Positions 1-7,566 of a DNA stretch of 64,000 nt are shown here, one piece after another (positions within the stretch are counted from its first letter, which is position 1; the number at the start of each line of letters is the position of its first letter). Made by a program: the position numbers and the translations under genes. The notes under the pieces were generated by a model, which was not told the origin of the DNA, searched no databases, and worked only from the letters and a program-made list of their open reading frames with translations. Source of the DNA: Candidatus Oscillochloris fontis (GTDB lineage: Bacteria > Chloroflexota > Chloroflexia > Chloroflexales > Chloroflexaceae); assembly GCF_004138135.1 (NCBI RefSeq), contig NZ_RYFD01000014.1, positions 1-64,000 on the forward strand, given 5' to 3'.

Positions 1-153
1 TGATCTGCGAAACCTCGCTCGTACCACGGGCATCAATACTCAGACCGGGCAGTTTGCTTTCAAACTCGACACCCGCCCCTTGGCCGCATCAGCCGTCCTA
101 ATCTGGTCATGCGAACCAAGATCCGCAGGCGCACCGGTTTTCGGAACCAACGA

Positions 154-279
154 TTACGTTGGTGGCCAGCCAAGCTCAATCTCACCGATGACTATTTTGC
201 CTTTGAGCATGAGAACAACCAGCAGGAGCACCAACACGACCGCAGCGCCAACGAGGGGGTAGAGCAGCCAGTCAGCCAT
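154..279 (-). CDS. Small single-span membrane protein, possibly a frameshifted remnant
   Basis: A 41-residue ORF starts at the ATG at 279, with GAGGT just upstream. Residues 5-25 are a continuous hydrophobic segment rich in Leu and Val, followed by a short charged tail (KGKIVIGEIELGWPPT). Further along the same strand, positions 88 to 1 read as a plausible coding stretch (EFESKLPGLSIDARGTSEVSQ) in another frame with no start codon. The two pieces may therefore be one gene broken by a frameshift and continuing beyond the left edge. I do not recognise the family. The membrane span is seen directly; the frameshift is inference. Confidence 0.35.
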   Translation of the reverse strand: MADWLLYPLVGAAVVLVLLLVVLMLKGKIVIGEIELGWPPT

Positions 280-351
280 AGGTACCTCGCAGGTAGGGGG
301 AAGATCGGTGGAATTATAGCATAGCTAGTATAGCACTTTCGTTCCTTCCGG

Positions 352-360
352 TGCTATAAT
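352..360 (+). promoter_or_regulatory. Extended -10 promoter of the small helical protein gene
   Basis: TGCTATAAT matches an extended -10 (TGnTATAAT) 88 bases before the ATG at 448. No good -35 is visible, which is normal for extended -10 promoters. The rplS promoter in this window has the same TGCTATAAT core. Confidence 0.45.
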
Positions 361-447
361 GATTCGCAAATACCAAACAGTAGCTTACTGAAACACTATT
401 GAGCAAACCTACATCGTTAGTGGCAAATACCAACACCTGAGGTAGTT

Positions 448-813
448 ATGAGTGAGCGATTAAGTCTAGAACTACCCGATACGATCATCCACAGCGCTCG
501 AACGGTAGCCATTCAGACCAACCGACGGGTCGAAGCAGTGGTAATCGAGTGGCTTGAGCGTGCAGCCGCTACAATTCCAGTTGACCAACTGCCTGATAAT
601 CAGGTGTTGGCTGTGCGTGATCAGCAGATGAGTGATGCAGAACAACGCGAATTGAGTGATTTGCTCGATCAACAACGCGAAGGCGAGCTTACCGCAACAA
701 GTCGGCAGCGACTTGAATCGTTGCTCCACATCTATCGTATCGGGATGGTGCGCAAGGCTCAGGCACTCAACGTTGCCGTCAAACGTGGACTCCAGCCACC
801 GATCCAAAACTGA
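448..813 (+). CDS. Small helical protein paired with an HNH endonuclease gene
   Basis: A 121-residue soluble, acidic, mostly helical protein. The N-terminal part (residues 1-45: LSLELPDTIIHSARTVAIQTNRRVEAVVIEWLERA) looks like an antitoxin-type or ribbon-helix-helix-like segment. The rest is a Gln/Arg/Leu-rich helical region. The stop at 811-813 is followed one base later by the ATG of an HNH endonuclease, so the two were probably co-transcribed. The pairing suggests a regulator or antitoxin-like partner, but no function is established from sequence. The HNH partner is truncated, so the pair is probably no longer complete. Confidence 0.6.
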   Translation: MSERLSLELPDTIIHSARTVAIQTNRRVEAVVIEWLERAAATIPVDQLPDNQVLAVRDQQMSDAEQRELSDLLDQQREGELTATSRQRLESLLHIYRIGMVRKAQALNVAVKRGLQPPIQN

Positions 814-814
814 T

Positions 815-1105
815 ATGGCACGCAGAGTCATTCCTATTGAACTTGCGCAGCATATCCGTTTAACAGCGGGAAATCGCTGTGGCTACTGTCTGAGTCCCCA
901 GCATCTTGTTATGGCTCGCCTAGAGATTGAGCATATCGTTCCAAGAATAGTATTCCTAAGCGGGGGCTTCGGGGGCCGCAGGCCCCCGAAAAAACCTCAC
1001 CCCAACAAATTACTCCGCGATCAGCGAATCAATCAACTGGCGAAAATTACTAAACGGCAACGCCCCACGCAACACAGTTCCATTCACGATAAAGTTAGGC
1101 GTTGA
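815..1105 (+). pseudogene. HNH endonuclease, truncated by a repeat
   Basis: The ATG at 815 opens a protein with the N-terminal half of an HNH nuclease: CGYCLSPQ supplies the first Cys pair and IEHIVPR supplies the His core (residues about 24-45). Homology stops near base 945, in the middle of the motif. The reading frame then runs through a GC-rich palindrome (GGRRPPKK) and into sequence antisense to the downstream dsbA-like gene, ending at 1105. The second Cys pair and the C-terminal His/Asn of the finger are missing, so it should be inactive. An insertion or deletion at the repeat is the simplest explanation. Confidence 0.6.
951..1003. repeat. GC-rich palindrome at the break in the HNH gene
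   Basis: CGGGGGCCGCAGGCCCCCG forms a perfect hairpin with a three-base loop, preceded by GCGGGGGCTT and followed by AAAAAACC. It resembles the short flanking hairpins of the covarying hairpin family found at eight other places here (family B). It is not a terminator for either neighbour, because the run after the stem is A, not T, on the plus strand and no T-run follows on the minus strand. Confidence 0.6.
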
Positions 1106-1741
1106 GTTAACCCCCAACTGCATCGCCGCCTGCATCTCAGCCTGAACCGCCTGCTCGGTGGCCGGATCATCCAGACACGCCGTAAATGCCACCGGCTCGA
1201 TCCCGATCTGGGTCGCCAAATCAATCATCGTCTCCCGATCCCGCTTCGGCACCCCGCCCCACTCCACCTGATGCGTCTCAAAAAGCGTCTCATACATCGG
1301 CCAGAAGTTCTGCTGGGCCGCTGCACAGTGCCCGGCGACTGCCGCCAACATCGCCGAAGCATGAATCTCCAGCGGTAGGTCGCGGCTGACAAAACGCACC
1401 TTGCCCGTCTCCACATACTCCGCGATAATCTGCGGGCGGGTTTCAGCATAGAACTGCTTACAGAACGGGCACTCGTAATCGGTGAACTCATAGATCGTGA
1501 TCGGCGCGTTGGGATCACCCAATGCACGCGGGTCATCGGCGGAGGTGGCGAGCAGCGCCGGGAAGGGCCGTGGCGTCGGCGGGGGCGAAGTCGGCACGGG
1601 TGCCAGCGTCGGGCGGGCACTAATGGCCACGCTCGTCTGGCGCTCCTCCACCACCGAGACGGTGGGGGCGGGCGGGGCGACCGTTCCGCACCCAGCCAGA
1701 GCAAGTGCGGCCAAGATGATCAGCAAAGAGAAGTTTTTCAT
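1010..1741 (-). CDS. DsbA-family thiol oxidoreductase lipoprotein
   Basis: 243 residues. An N-terminal signal peptide ends in a lipobox (LAGC, Cys18), followed by a Pro/Thr-rich linker (residues 25-70) that would place the domain outside the membrane. The thioredoxin-like domain begins near residue 75, with active site CPFC at 91-94 and a cis-Pro loop (NSTPNF) near residue 215, as in Thioredoxin_4/DsbA-like proteins. It probably makes or shuffles disulfides in exported proteins. It lies 8 bases downstream of the PucC-like gene on the same strand, so the two likely form an operon. The alternative, a DsbG-like isomerase, cannot be excluded. Confidence 0.85.
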   Translation of the reverse strand: MKNFSLLIILAALALAGCGTVAPPAPTVSVVEERQTSVAISARPTLAPVPTSPPPTPRPFPALLATSADDPRALGDPNAPITIYEFTDYECPFCKQFYAETRPQIIAEYVETGKVRFVSRDLPLEIHASAMLAAVAGHCAAAQQNFWPMYETLFETHQVEWGGVPKRDRETMIDLATQIGIEPVAFTACLDDPATEQAVQAEMQAAMQLGVNSTPNFIVNGTVLRGALPFSNFRQLIDSLIAE

Positions 1742-1749
1742 GCGATCAA

Positions 1750-3087
1750 TTATAGATCAACCGCTGCCAATGATGCCGCCTTGATCTTACGAACCTCCTC
1801 GTTGCGCGCAAACGCGGGCACATCGGTCTTGATCACCAACCAGATACATGCCAGCATACCAATCGCCTCAATGAAGAAGACCGTCCCGTAAGCAATCGTG
1901 TGCGCACCAGTAAGCCGATAGAAGAGATCATACCCGGCCCCACCCAAGAAGATCCCCAGACCGCGAAAGACGAGCTGGCCCACCGTCCACAGACCGAGAT
2001 AAGCTCCAGCGCGGCGATCCGAGGTCATCGCCATGAGCAACGAAAGCGCCCCGACCGTATAGATCCCATAACCCAGCCCAAACAGGAAGAGCACCGGCAC
2101 CAACAAACTGCGGTTAGCTGTAACAGCAACAGCACCCAACAGGATCAAGGCAACGGCAGTCACCACCAAGCCAATATTGTTGGTCAGGCTCTGCTCATAG
2201 GCCATGCGTCGCCGGGTAAAAAAGATCGTCAGCGGCAGACTGACCAAAACCCCGCCACCCCAATAGGCATTGAAGCGCGTCGTCTCACCAGCCGACATAT
2301 TGAAGACATGGAAGCCAAAGGGTTCGAGGATGGCATCCTGAGCCGAAGCGCTGGCCGCCCCCAAGGCGAGGAAGAGGAAGAAATAGCGCGTGCGCTGATC
2401 GGCCCACATTTCACGCAGCAACTCCTTGAAGGGTAGATGTTCATGGGGTTCATCCACCTCAATCCCCTGGCCACGGCGCTCCTCGCCAAAGACCGAGAAG
2501 ATGAAGAAGAAAGCCGCGATGCCCATTCCGGACAGCATTATCTTCCAGAAGGCGACCGGATCATAATGGGGCATCATCCGCGCATAGACAATCGCCGCCA
2601 GCGGAAAACTGACAATCAGGAACATCTGCACGATACTCATCGCGATGCCGCGTTTAGCCGGCGGGTTCGTATCGCGCACCAATGCCAAGAAGGGGCTACC
2701 AGAGAAGAGCGTACCAAGCCCATAGACCACGAAGGAGATCGTGGCTAATGTCCAGCCCAAGATCGAGCGTGGATCAGTGGCAAGCAAGATCGCCACCAGC
2801 GGGAGCAACGGCAACGAGATCACCATCGGCAAGCGGCCAAGCCAGATGTAGGGCAAGCGATGCAGGCCGAACACCGGTTTGGTATCCGAGCGATAGCCGA
2901 TCCAAATACTGATTGGGGCAAGTAGATAGCGCAGAGCGGAAAGGAACGCAACCGGCGTGGCCGCAATACCCAGATCACCAATCAGCACCCGGTTGAGCAC
3001 GCCTGAGGTGAGCAGATCGGTAAACGCCGAACCAATATGAAACGAACCGATCTTGAGTGTACGCAGGAAACTGAAGCGTTGGGCCAC
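1750..3087 (-). CDS. PucC/LhaA-type (BCD family) MFS transporter
   Basis: 445 residues with about 12 hydrophobic segments. The N-terminus (LKIGSFHIGSAFTDLLTSGVLNRVLIGDLGI) and the following ALRYLLAPISIWIGYRSD and LPYIWLGRLP stretches match the bacteriochlorophyll delivery family (PucC, LhaA, Bch2). These proteins help assemble light-harvesting or reaction-centre complexes in phototrophs. This is the main evidence that the host is, or descends from, a chlorophototroph. It is transcribed ahead of the DsbA-like gene. A divergent-hairpin repeat and a MerR-like regulator on the same strand lie upstream. Membrane topology is seen; the pigment role is known for the family; the exact substrate is unknown. 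Confidence 0.85.
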   Translation of the reverse strand: MAQRFSFLRTLKIGSFHIGSAFTDLLTSGVLNRVLIGDLGIAATPVAFLSALRYLLAPISIWIGYRSDTKPVFGLHRLPYIWLGRLPMVISLPLLPLVAILLATDPRSILGWTLATISFVVYGLGTLFSGSPFLALVRDTNPPAKRGIAMSIVQMFLIVSFPLAAIVYARMMPHYDPVAFWKIMLSGMGIAAFFFIFSVFGEERRGQGIEVDEPHEHLPFKELLREMWADQRTRYFFLFLALGAASASAQDAILEPFGFHVFNMSAGETTRFNAYWGGGVLVSLPLTIFFTRRRMAYEQSLTNNIGLVVTAVALILLGAVAVTANRSLLVPVLFLFGLGYGIYTVGALSLLMAMTSDRRAGAYLGLWTVGQLVFRGLGIFLGGAGYDLFYRLTGAHTIAYGTVFFIEAIGMLACIWLVIKTDVPAFARNEEVRKIKAASLAAVDL

Positions 3088-3120
3088 GTCTCTGTCCTTT
3101 GCATCGAGATACGAAGCGGA

Positions 3121-3262
3121 TCACCTTCGGTGGCAGGTCTGGGGCTGCGCCCCAGACCTGCTTTCTTCTCGTATGTTGGCGGCTGCGCCGCCAACATACG
3201 AGAAAAAAAGTTCTTCGGGGGAGGCTTACGTTCATGTCAATGGGCGGCTGCGCCGCCCCAAG
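3121..3262. repeat. Covarying hairpin repeat (family B), copy 1
   Basis: Three hairpins in a row. The first is AGGTCTGGGGC/GCCCCAGACCT. The second is a perfect 18-bp stem (3166-3183 with 3187-3204; inner arm CGTATGTTGGCGGC, loop TGC). The third is a GGGCGGC/GCCGCCC hairpin near 3243-3257. It fills the space between the pucC-like gene and the MerR-like gene, so it would lie in the pucC 5' leader if the two are transcribed together. Confidence 0.8.
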
Positions 3263-3300
3263 TAAGGTTGCACGATACGACCCAAACGAATATGGGATGC

Positions 3301-3966
3301 CTACGGATCGATCAACGTCTGGTCATTGACAGGAGATTGGACATTGATCATCGCCTGATAACTAGCGGCCACCACAAGTTGCACCTCATTCGCAATCCGA
3401 CTGATACGGCGTAGCAGGCGCGCACTTGCTTCGGGGCGGATATGCGATTCGGCTGGCATATCCATCGCCGCCTCCACCAGCGAGTCGCGGAAATAGAGTG
3501 CCGCTTCGAGCGCGGCAGTGAGCGAGAGACCCAAATGTAGCGCGTAGCGCGCATAATCGGCCCCAATCATCCGCGCTTCAGCGAGAAGAATCTCGTCCTC
3601 ATCGGGGCTATTAATCGAGCGTAGGACAACCCCCATCAGCTTGTAGCCCGTCCGACGCCATGCGGCGCGATCATCATCGGGGAGATCATTAACCCAGTAG
3701 AGACGGGTATGGCCATGGGCCAGTTCACTACGAGTCGTCGCCAACGCCTTACGCGCCCAGGTGGTTGCAATCGTCTGGCCGGGAATCGGGCGGCGTGCCG
3801 CGAGCGCCTCGATGTCGGCGCGGGCAAAACGGCGATGTCCGCCGGGCGTGATGTAGACCGGCACCGCGCCCGTGTCGGCCCAGCGACGAAGCGTAGTGCT
3901 GTGGACACCAAGCAACTCGCTGGCCGCCGAAAGTGACAGATAGGTCGCTGAGGGTTCGGGGGGCAT
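3301..3966 (-). CDS. MerR/excisionase-type helix-turn-helix regulator
   Basis: 221 residues. Residues 10-55 form a winged-helix DNA-binding domain of the MerR/BldC/excisionase type (LSAASELLGVHSTTLRRW followed by TPGGHRRFARADIEAL). The remaining 150 residues are a helical domain I do not recognise by name, possibly a sensor or dimerisation region (NSPDEDEILLAEARMIGADYARYALHLG). It lies upstream of and in the same direction as the PucC-like gene, so it may control pigment-protein genes; that link is positional only. The ATG at 3966 is the first start and the DNA-binding domain follows directly. Confidence 0.75.
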   Translation of the reverse strand: MPPEPSATYLSLSAASELLGVHSTTLRRWADTGAVPVYITPGGHRRFARADIEALAARRPIPGQTIATTWARKALATTRSELAHGHTRLYWVNDLPDDDRAAWRRTGYKLMGVVLRSINSPDEDEILLAEARMIGADYARYALHLGLSLTAALEAALYFRDSLVEAAMDMPAESHIRPEASARLLRRISRIANEVQLVVAASYQAMINVQSPVNDQTLIDP

Positions 3967-4029
3967 TGGTAAATTTTAGGTAAAACTGGCTATGCGATAG
4001 ATGGATTATAGGGGGCAGGGGGGATCATG

Positions 4030-4128
4030 TCAATGCTCATCCGGTGGGGGTACGGGGGCGGCTGTGCCACCAAACAATAACAAAAATGAGGGTTTGGGGC
4101 GTAGCCCCAAGGAATTACCCAAGCAGCG
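4030..4128. repeat. Covarying hairpin repeat (family B), partial copy 2
   Basis: Contains the family hallmarks TCCGGTGGGGGTACGGG and TTTGGGGCGTAGCCCCAA. The central long hairpin is decayed (GCGGCTGTGCCACC, AACAATAACAAAAATG), so only the flanking GGGGC/GCCCC hairpin is intact. It precedes the membrane protein gene at 4191. Confidence 0.65.
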
Positions 4129-4190
4129 TAACTTTTCCCCTTGCCCAAACGGTATCGCTATAACCGAATCATCAGCGAGGGAGATTGTCT

Positions 4191-5027
4191 ATGTTGTTAC
4201 CCATCAACCAAATCACCCAGGTTCTCGGTAGTTCGGATGCACTGGCTGCGGGAGGGCTTTTAGCCCTCTCTATCGGGTTCCTCACCCTCACAACCCAACG
4301 CCTCTCGGTCATCACTTCAGCCTTAGGCGCGATTGGTCTGCCCTTCGTCCTCTTCTTTGCCGTTGAATTACTCCCTGTCTCATCATCGGTATCGGGGAGC
4401 CTGACGGCCAGTATTGCCGCCATCCTAGCCGCGATCTATACGGCATGGATGACGCACAACGCCAGCGAAGATGGTCAACTCATCTGGACATTACTGCCGC
4501 TGGTGATCATCCTGAGTGGGCTGAGCATTCTCGCCTCGCTCTTCTTGGCCCAAACAGCCGTCGTCACCTATGCCATCGTTATGGGCGTTGCCAGTTGGGT
4601 CTTCTGGCAGATTCACCAGGGCCAATTTGAGCGCTTGGGGGCATGGCGTAGCCCAGTGGCGGGCCTCGCCCTACTGGTAGTGATCATCTTGCTACCCATG
4701 TGGAAATCGGCCATCTTCAACTCGCTACGCGCATCCTATGGGCTAACCCTCTGGGCGACGGTGCCACTGATCCCGCTCTACCACTGGGCGGCCAATACAT
4801 GGCCGGGGAGACTCAAGGTAGGCTACCGGAAAGCACTGCATGCCATGGCCTTGGTCATGACCTTCGGTATGGGGGTGTTTATGTCCTTTGACCCATTCAG
4901 TGCCTTCTTCTTTTTTGGCATGATGACGCTGATATGGGTCTGGGAGGCCAACCTGAGCAAGAGCAAGTTCTGGATCGTTATGGCCGCACTAGGGGCAATT
5001 CAACTAATCTTGGGGATGTTTGGGTAG
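4191..5027 (+). CDS. Polytopic membrane protein of unknown function
   Basis: 278 residues with about 8 or 9 hydrophobic segments and short loops, and no catalytic motif that I recognise. The ATG at 4191 is preferred over an upstream TTG at 4185, because GAGGGAG ends about 7 bases before it. The stop codon TAG (5025-5027) is the first part of a TAGGGGCG repeat, so the original C-terminus may have been altered by that repeat. It stands alone between the MerR-like gene and carbonic anhydrase. Confidence 0.7.
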   Translation: MLLPINQITQVLGSSDALAAGGLLALSIGFLTLTTQRLSVITSALGAIGLPFVLFFAVELLPVSSSVSGSLTASIAAILAAIYTAWMTHNASEDGQLIWTLLPLVIILSGLSILASLFLAQTAVVTYAIVMGVASWVFWQIHQGQFERLGAWRSPVAGLALLVVIILLPMWKSAIFNSLRASYGLTLWATVPLIPLYHWAANTWPGRLKVGYRKALHAMALVMTFGMGVFMSFDPFSAFFFFGMMTLIWVWEANLSKSKFWIVMAALGAIQLILGMFG

Positions 5028-5225
5028 GGGCGCATCGCAACGCGCCCTATACCCCTCAAGCTAAGGGGATCTCTGCTTGGGGCTACGCCCCAAACCCATG
5101 GTTTTGCTGGTGCGGTTGGCCGCAAAGCGGCCAACCGCACCTTTTCCGTGGAGGCCGCAGACCCCCACCCTCCCGCTACAGGCTTAGCTTGCGTTCTATA
5201 GGGCCGTCTCTACGGCTGCCCTAGG
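5025..5225. repeat. Mixed palindromic repeat block, family C variant plus hairpin copy 3
   Basis: Begins with TAGGGGCGCATCGCAACGCGCCCTA. Then follow GGGGCTACGCCCC, a perfect 15-bp hairpin (5109-5123 with 5127-5141; arm GTGCGGTTGGCCGC, loop AAA) and a short GGGCCGTCTCTACGGC segment. It fills the whole space between two convergent genes, where it may also help end transcription. Confidence 0.75.
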
Positions 5226-5228
5226 GTA

Positions 5229-5897
5229 TTAGCGGTTAGAAGCGGCGATCTGGGCAATCGCCCGCTCATACTGATCATTCAGATCCTGGGGCGCACTGAC
5301 CTGGAGCGAAAGATCCTGGAGTAAGCCATCGGTAATGTCATAGATCAGGCCATGAACCGTCACCCGCTGGCCACGTTCCCAGGCATGCTGCACGACCGTT
5401 GTCTGACACACATTGACCACCTGCTCGACTACATTCAGTTCACACAGCCGGTGAACTTGCATGGTCGTATTCGGGCAAGCATTAATGATCGCGGCATGTT
5501 TGTTGCGTACATCCTGCACATGGCGCAACCAGTTATCCACCATGCCCCCCCGCGTGTCGGCGAGGGCGGCCTGCACCCCACCACAACTGTAGTGCCCACA
5601 CACAATAATGTGGCGCACTTTAAGTGCTGTTACACCATAGTGTAAAACCGATAGGCAATTCAGATCCGAATGGACGACAACATTGGCGATATTCCGATGA
5701 ACGAACATATCACCGGGTTGGAGACCGACGAGTTGGGTTGAGGGTACGCGGCTGTCGGAACAGCCGATCCAGAGGTAGGCCGGACTCTGCTGATTGATGA
5801 GCCGCTGGAAGAACTCAGGATCTTCAGCGGTCATCTTGGCCGCCCATGCGCGGTTTTTTTGCAGCAGTGGACTCAGATCGTCAGTGTTGTGTTCCAT
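5229..5897 (-). CDS. can: Beta-class carbonic anhydrase
   Basis: 222 residues from the ATG at 5897; an upstream in-frame start at 5915 would add six residues. It converts CO2 and water to bicarbonate and a proton in the cytosol. The zinc site is clear: Cys46 and Asp48 in CSDSR, then His102 and Cys105 in GHYSCGG. The Asp-Arg pair of the active site (Asp48, Arg50) is present. Length is typical of the bacterial family. In a phototroph it could supply bicarbonate for carbon fixation, but no carboxylase gene is nearby. It is transcribed away from the gabD-like gene. Confidence 0.93.
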   Translation of the reverse strand: MEHNTDDLSPLLQKNRAWAAKMTAEDPEFFQRLINQQSPAYLWIGCSDSRVPSTQLVGLQPGDMFVHRNIANVVVHSDLNCLSVLHYGVTALKVRHIIVCGHYSCGGVQAALADTRGGMVDNWLRHVQDVRNKHAAIINACPNTTMQVHRLCELNVVEQVVNVCQTTVVQHAWERGQRVTVHGLIYDITDGLLQDLSLQVSAPQDLNDQYERAIAQIAASNR

Positions 5898-5943
5898 GGT
5901 GCTGTATAGTAGCATACGGTGTTACAATTTGATGCGTTAGGAA

Positions 5944-6078
5944 TGTGCCACCTTCGGTGGGGCTTCGAGAGCGGCTTCGCCTCTCCCGAAGAACTCTTTT
6001 TCTCTCATTTTGGCGGCTTCGCCGCCAAAATGAGAGAAAAAAGTGAGTCTGGGGCGCAGCCCCAACAACATTGCACAA
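5944..6078. repeat. Covarying hairpin repeat (family B), copy 4
   Basis: Best-formed copy. A perfect 21-bp stem (5997-6017 with 6021-6041; inner arm CTCATTTTGGCGGC, loop TTC) is flanked by GAGAGCGGCTTCGCCTCTC and TGGGGCGCAGCCCCA hairpins. The outer edges read TGCCACC and ATTGCAC. It lies between two divergent genes, so it is in or next to the 5' leader of each. Confidence 0.85.
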
Positions 6079-6111
6079 ACAGAAAGGCGATTTCTGGTGG
6101 ATACGCATGCT

Positions 6112-7566
6112 ATGGCAGCCTCAGTTCTATCAGATGAACCATACCGCCAACTGATTGCTGGTGAATGGGTTGAGGCTCATACCAACGCCCGTTTCCCGGT
6201 TACTAACCCGGCTACGGATGCCCAACTCACCGAGGTTCCCGATGGCGGAGCGGCGGATGCCCAGGCGGCGATTGAGGCGGCGGTGGCTGCATTACCGGGT
6301 TGGGCGGCCACGCCCGCACCCCAACGCGCCGGGGTGTTGCGGCGCGTCGCGGCACTGATGCTCGAACAGCAAGAGCGCCTCGCAACGATCATGACCTTGG
6401 AGCAGGGTAAGCCGTTGGCCGAGGCTCGTGGCGAGATTGCCTATGCGGCCTCTTTCTTCAGTTGGTTTGCCGGGGAGGCCGAGCGGATCTATGGCCAGAC
6501 TATTCCAGCGAGTGTGGCCAATAAACGCCTGTTGCTCTTGCGCCAGCCGGTGGGCGTGGTGGCGCTGATTACACCCTGGAACTTTCCGAGTGCCATGCTC
6601 GCACGCAAGCTGGCGGCGGCGCTCGCCGCAGGCTGTACCACCATCTGCAAGCCCGCTGAACAGACCCCGCTCTCCGCCCTCGAACTGGGCAGGATCGTCG
6701 GGCAGGCGGGCGCTCCGGCGGGAGTGGTCAATATTGTTACCTGCAACGACCCTCAGCCCTTCGCCGATACCATCTTTGCGGATGCGCGGGTGCGGAAGGT
6801 AAGCTTCACCGGCTCGACTGAGGTGGGCAAACTCCTCATCCGCCACTCGGCTGAGACGGTCAAGCGGGTGTCGTTGGAGTTGGGTGGCAATGCGCCGTTC
6901 CTCATCTTTGACGATGCGGATCTGGATGCGGCGGTCGCCGGGGCGATCAGTTCGAAGTTCCGCAATGCCGGCCAGACCTGCGTGTGTGCCAATCGCATCT
7001 TTGTGCAGCGTGGCATCTATGCGCAGTTTGCCGAGCGCTTTGCGGCTCAGGTGCGCAATCTGCGGGTGGGCAACGGCTTAGAGCCAGGCGTACACGTTGG
7101 CCCGCTGATTGATAGTGCGGCCATGGCGAAGGTGCAGCAGCATGTGGGCGAAGCCGCCGCCAATGGCGCACACGTCATGGTTGGCGGGAGCGCGGCAGCG
7201 CAGGGCGGGCTCTTCTGGACGCCGACGGTGCTCACCGACGTGGATGCCGGAATGTTGGTGGCCCGCGAGGAGACCTTTGGCCCGGTGGCACCGCTCATCC
7301 CCTTTGAGCACGAGGAAGACGGCTTGCGTATGGCCAACGCAACCAACTATGGCCTGGCGGCCTACTTCTACACCCGCGATGTCAGCCGTGTCTTCCGCGT
7401 GGCTGAAGGGTTGGAGTATGGCATCATCGGAGCCAACGACGCCCTCCCTTCAACTGCCCAAGCCCCGTTTGGTGGGGTCAAACAGAGTGGCATGGGGCGC
7501 GAAGGTGGCCCGCAGGGGATAGATGAATACCTGGATGTGAAGTATGTCTCGCTGGGTTTAGCATGA
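6112..7566 (+). CDS. gabD: NAD(P)-dependent aldehyde dehydrogenase, succinate-semialdehyde type
   Basis: 484 residues from the ATG at 6112; an upstream frame exists but is read from the hairpin repeat. It oxidises an aldehyde to an acid with NAD(P)+. Catalytic Cys290 (GQTCVCANR), general base Glu256 (LELGGNAP) and the PWNFP motif near 155 are all present. The sequence resembles succinate-semialdehyde dehydrogenase, the last step of 4-aminobutyrate breakdown. It overlaps the amidase gene by four bases (ATGA), so the two are translationally coupled; the amidase may release the amine or acid precursor. Substrate is inferred from family resemblance. Confidence 0.88.
   Translation: MAASVLSDEPYRQLIAGEWVEAHTNARFPVTNPATDAQLTEVPDGGAADAQAAIEAAVAALPGWAATPAPQRAGVLRRVAALMLEQQERLATIMTLEQGKPLAEARGEIAYAASFFSWFAGEAERIYGQTIPASVANKRLLLLRQPVGVVALITPWNFPSAMLARKLAAALAAGCTTICKPAEQTPLSALELGRIVGQAGAPAGVVNIVTCNDPQPFADTIFADARVRKVSFTGSTEVGKLLIRHSAETVKRVSLELGGNAPFLIFDDADLDAAVAGAISSKFRNAGQTCVCANRIFVQRGIYAQFAERFAAQVRNLRVGNGLEPGVHVGPLIDSAAMAKVQQHVGEAAANGAHVMVGGSAAAQGGLFWTPTVLTDVDAGMLVAREETFGPVAPLIPFEHEEDGLRMANATNYGLAAYFYTRDVSRVFRVAEGLEYGIIGANDALPSTAQAPFGGVKQSGMGREGGPQGIDEYLDVKYVSLGLA

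Noticed and set aside
966-990. Terminator for the HNH or dsbA-like gene
   Set aside because: The stem is followed by A on the plus strand, and no T-run follows it on the minus strand.
3053-3265. Short ORFs within the hairpin repeats
   Set aside because: Products are rich in repeated GGCAA and LRRQ words derived from repeats, seen at several loci in different frames.
6043-6111. Upstream start for the aldehyde dehydrogenase
   Set aside because: The extra 23 residues are read from the hairpin repeat; the conserved N-terminus starts at 6112.
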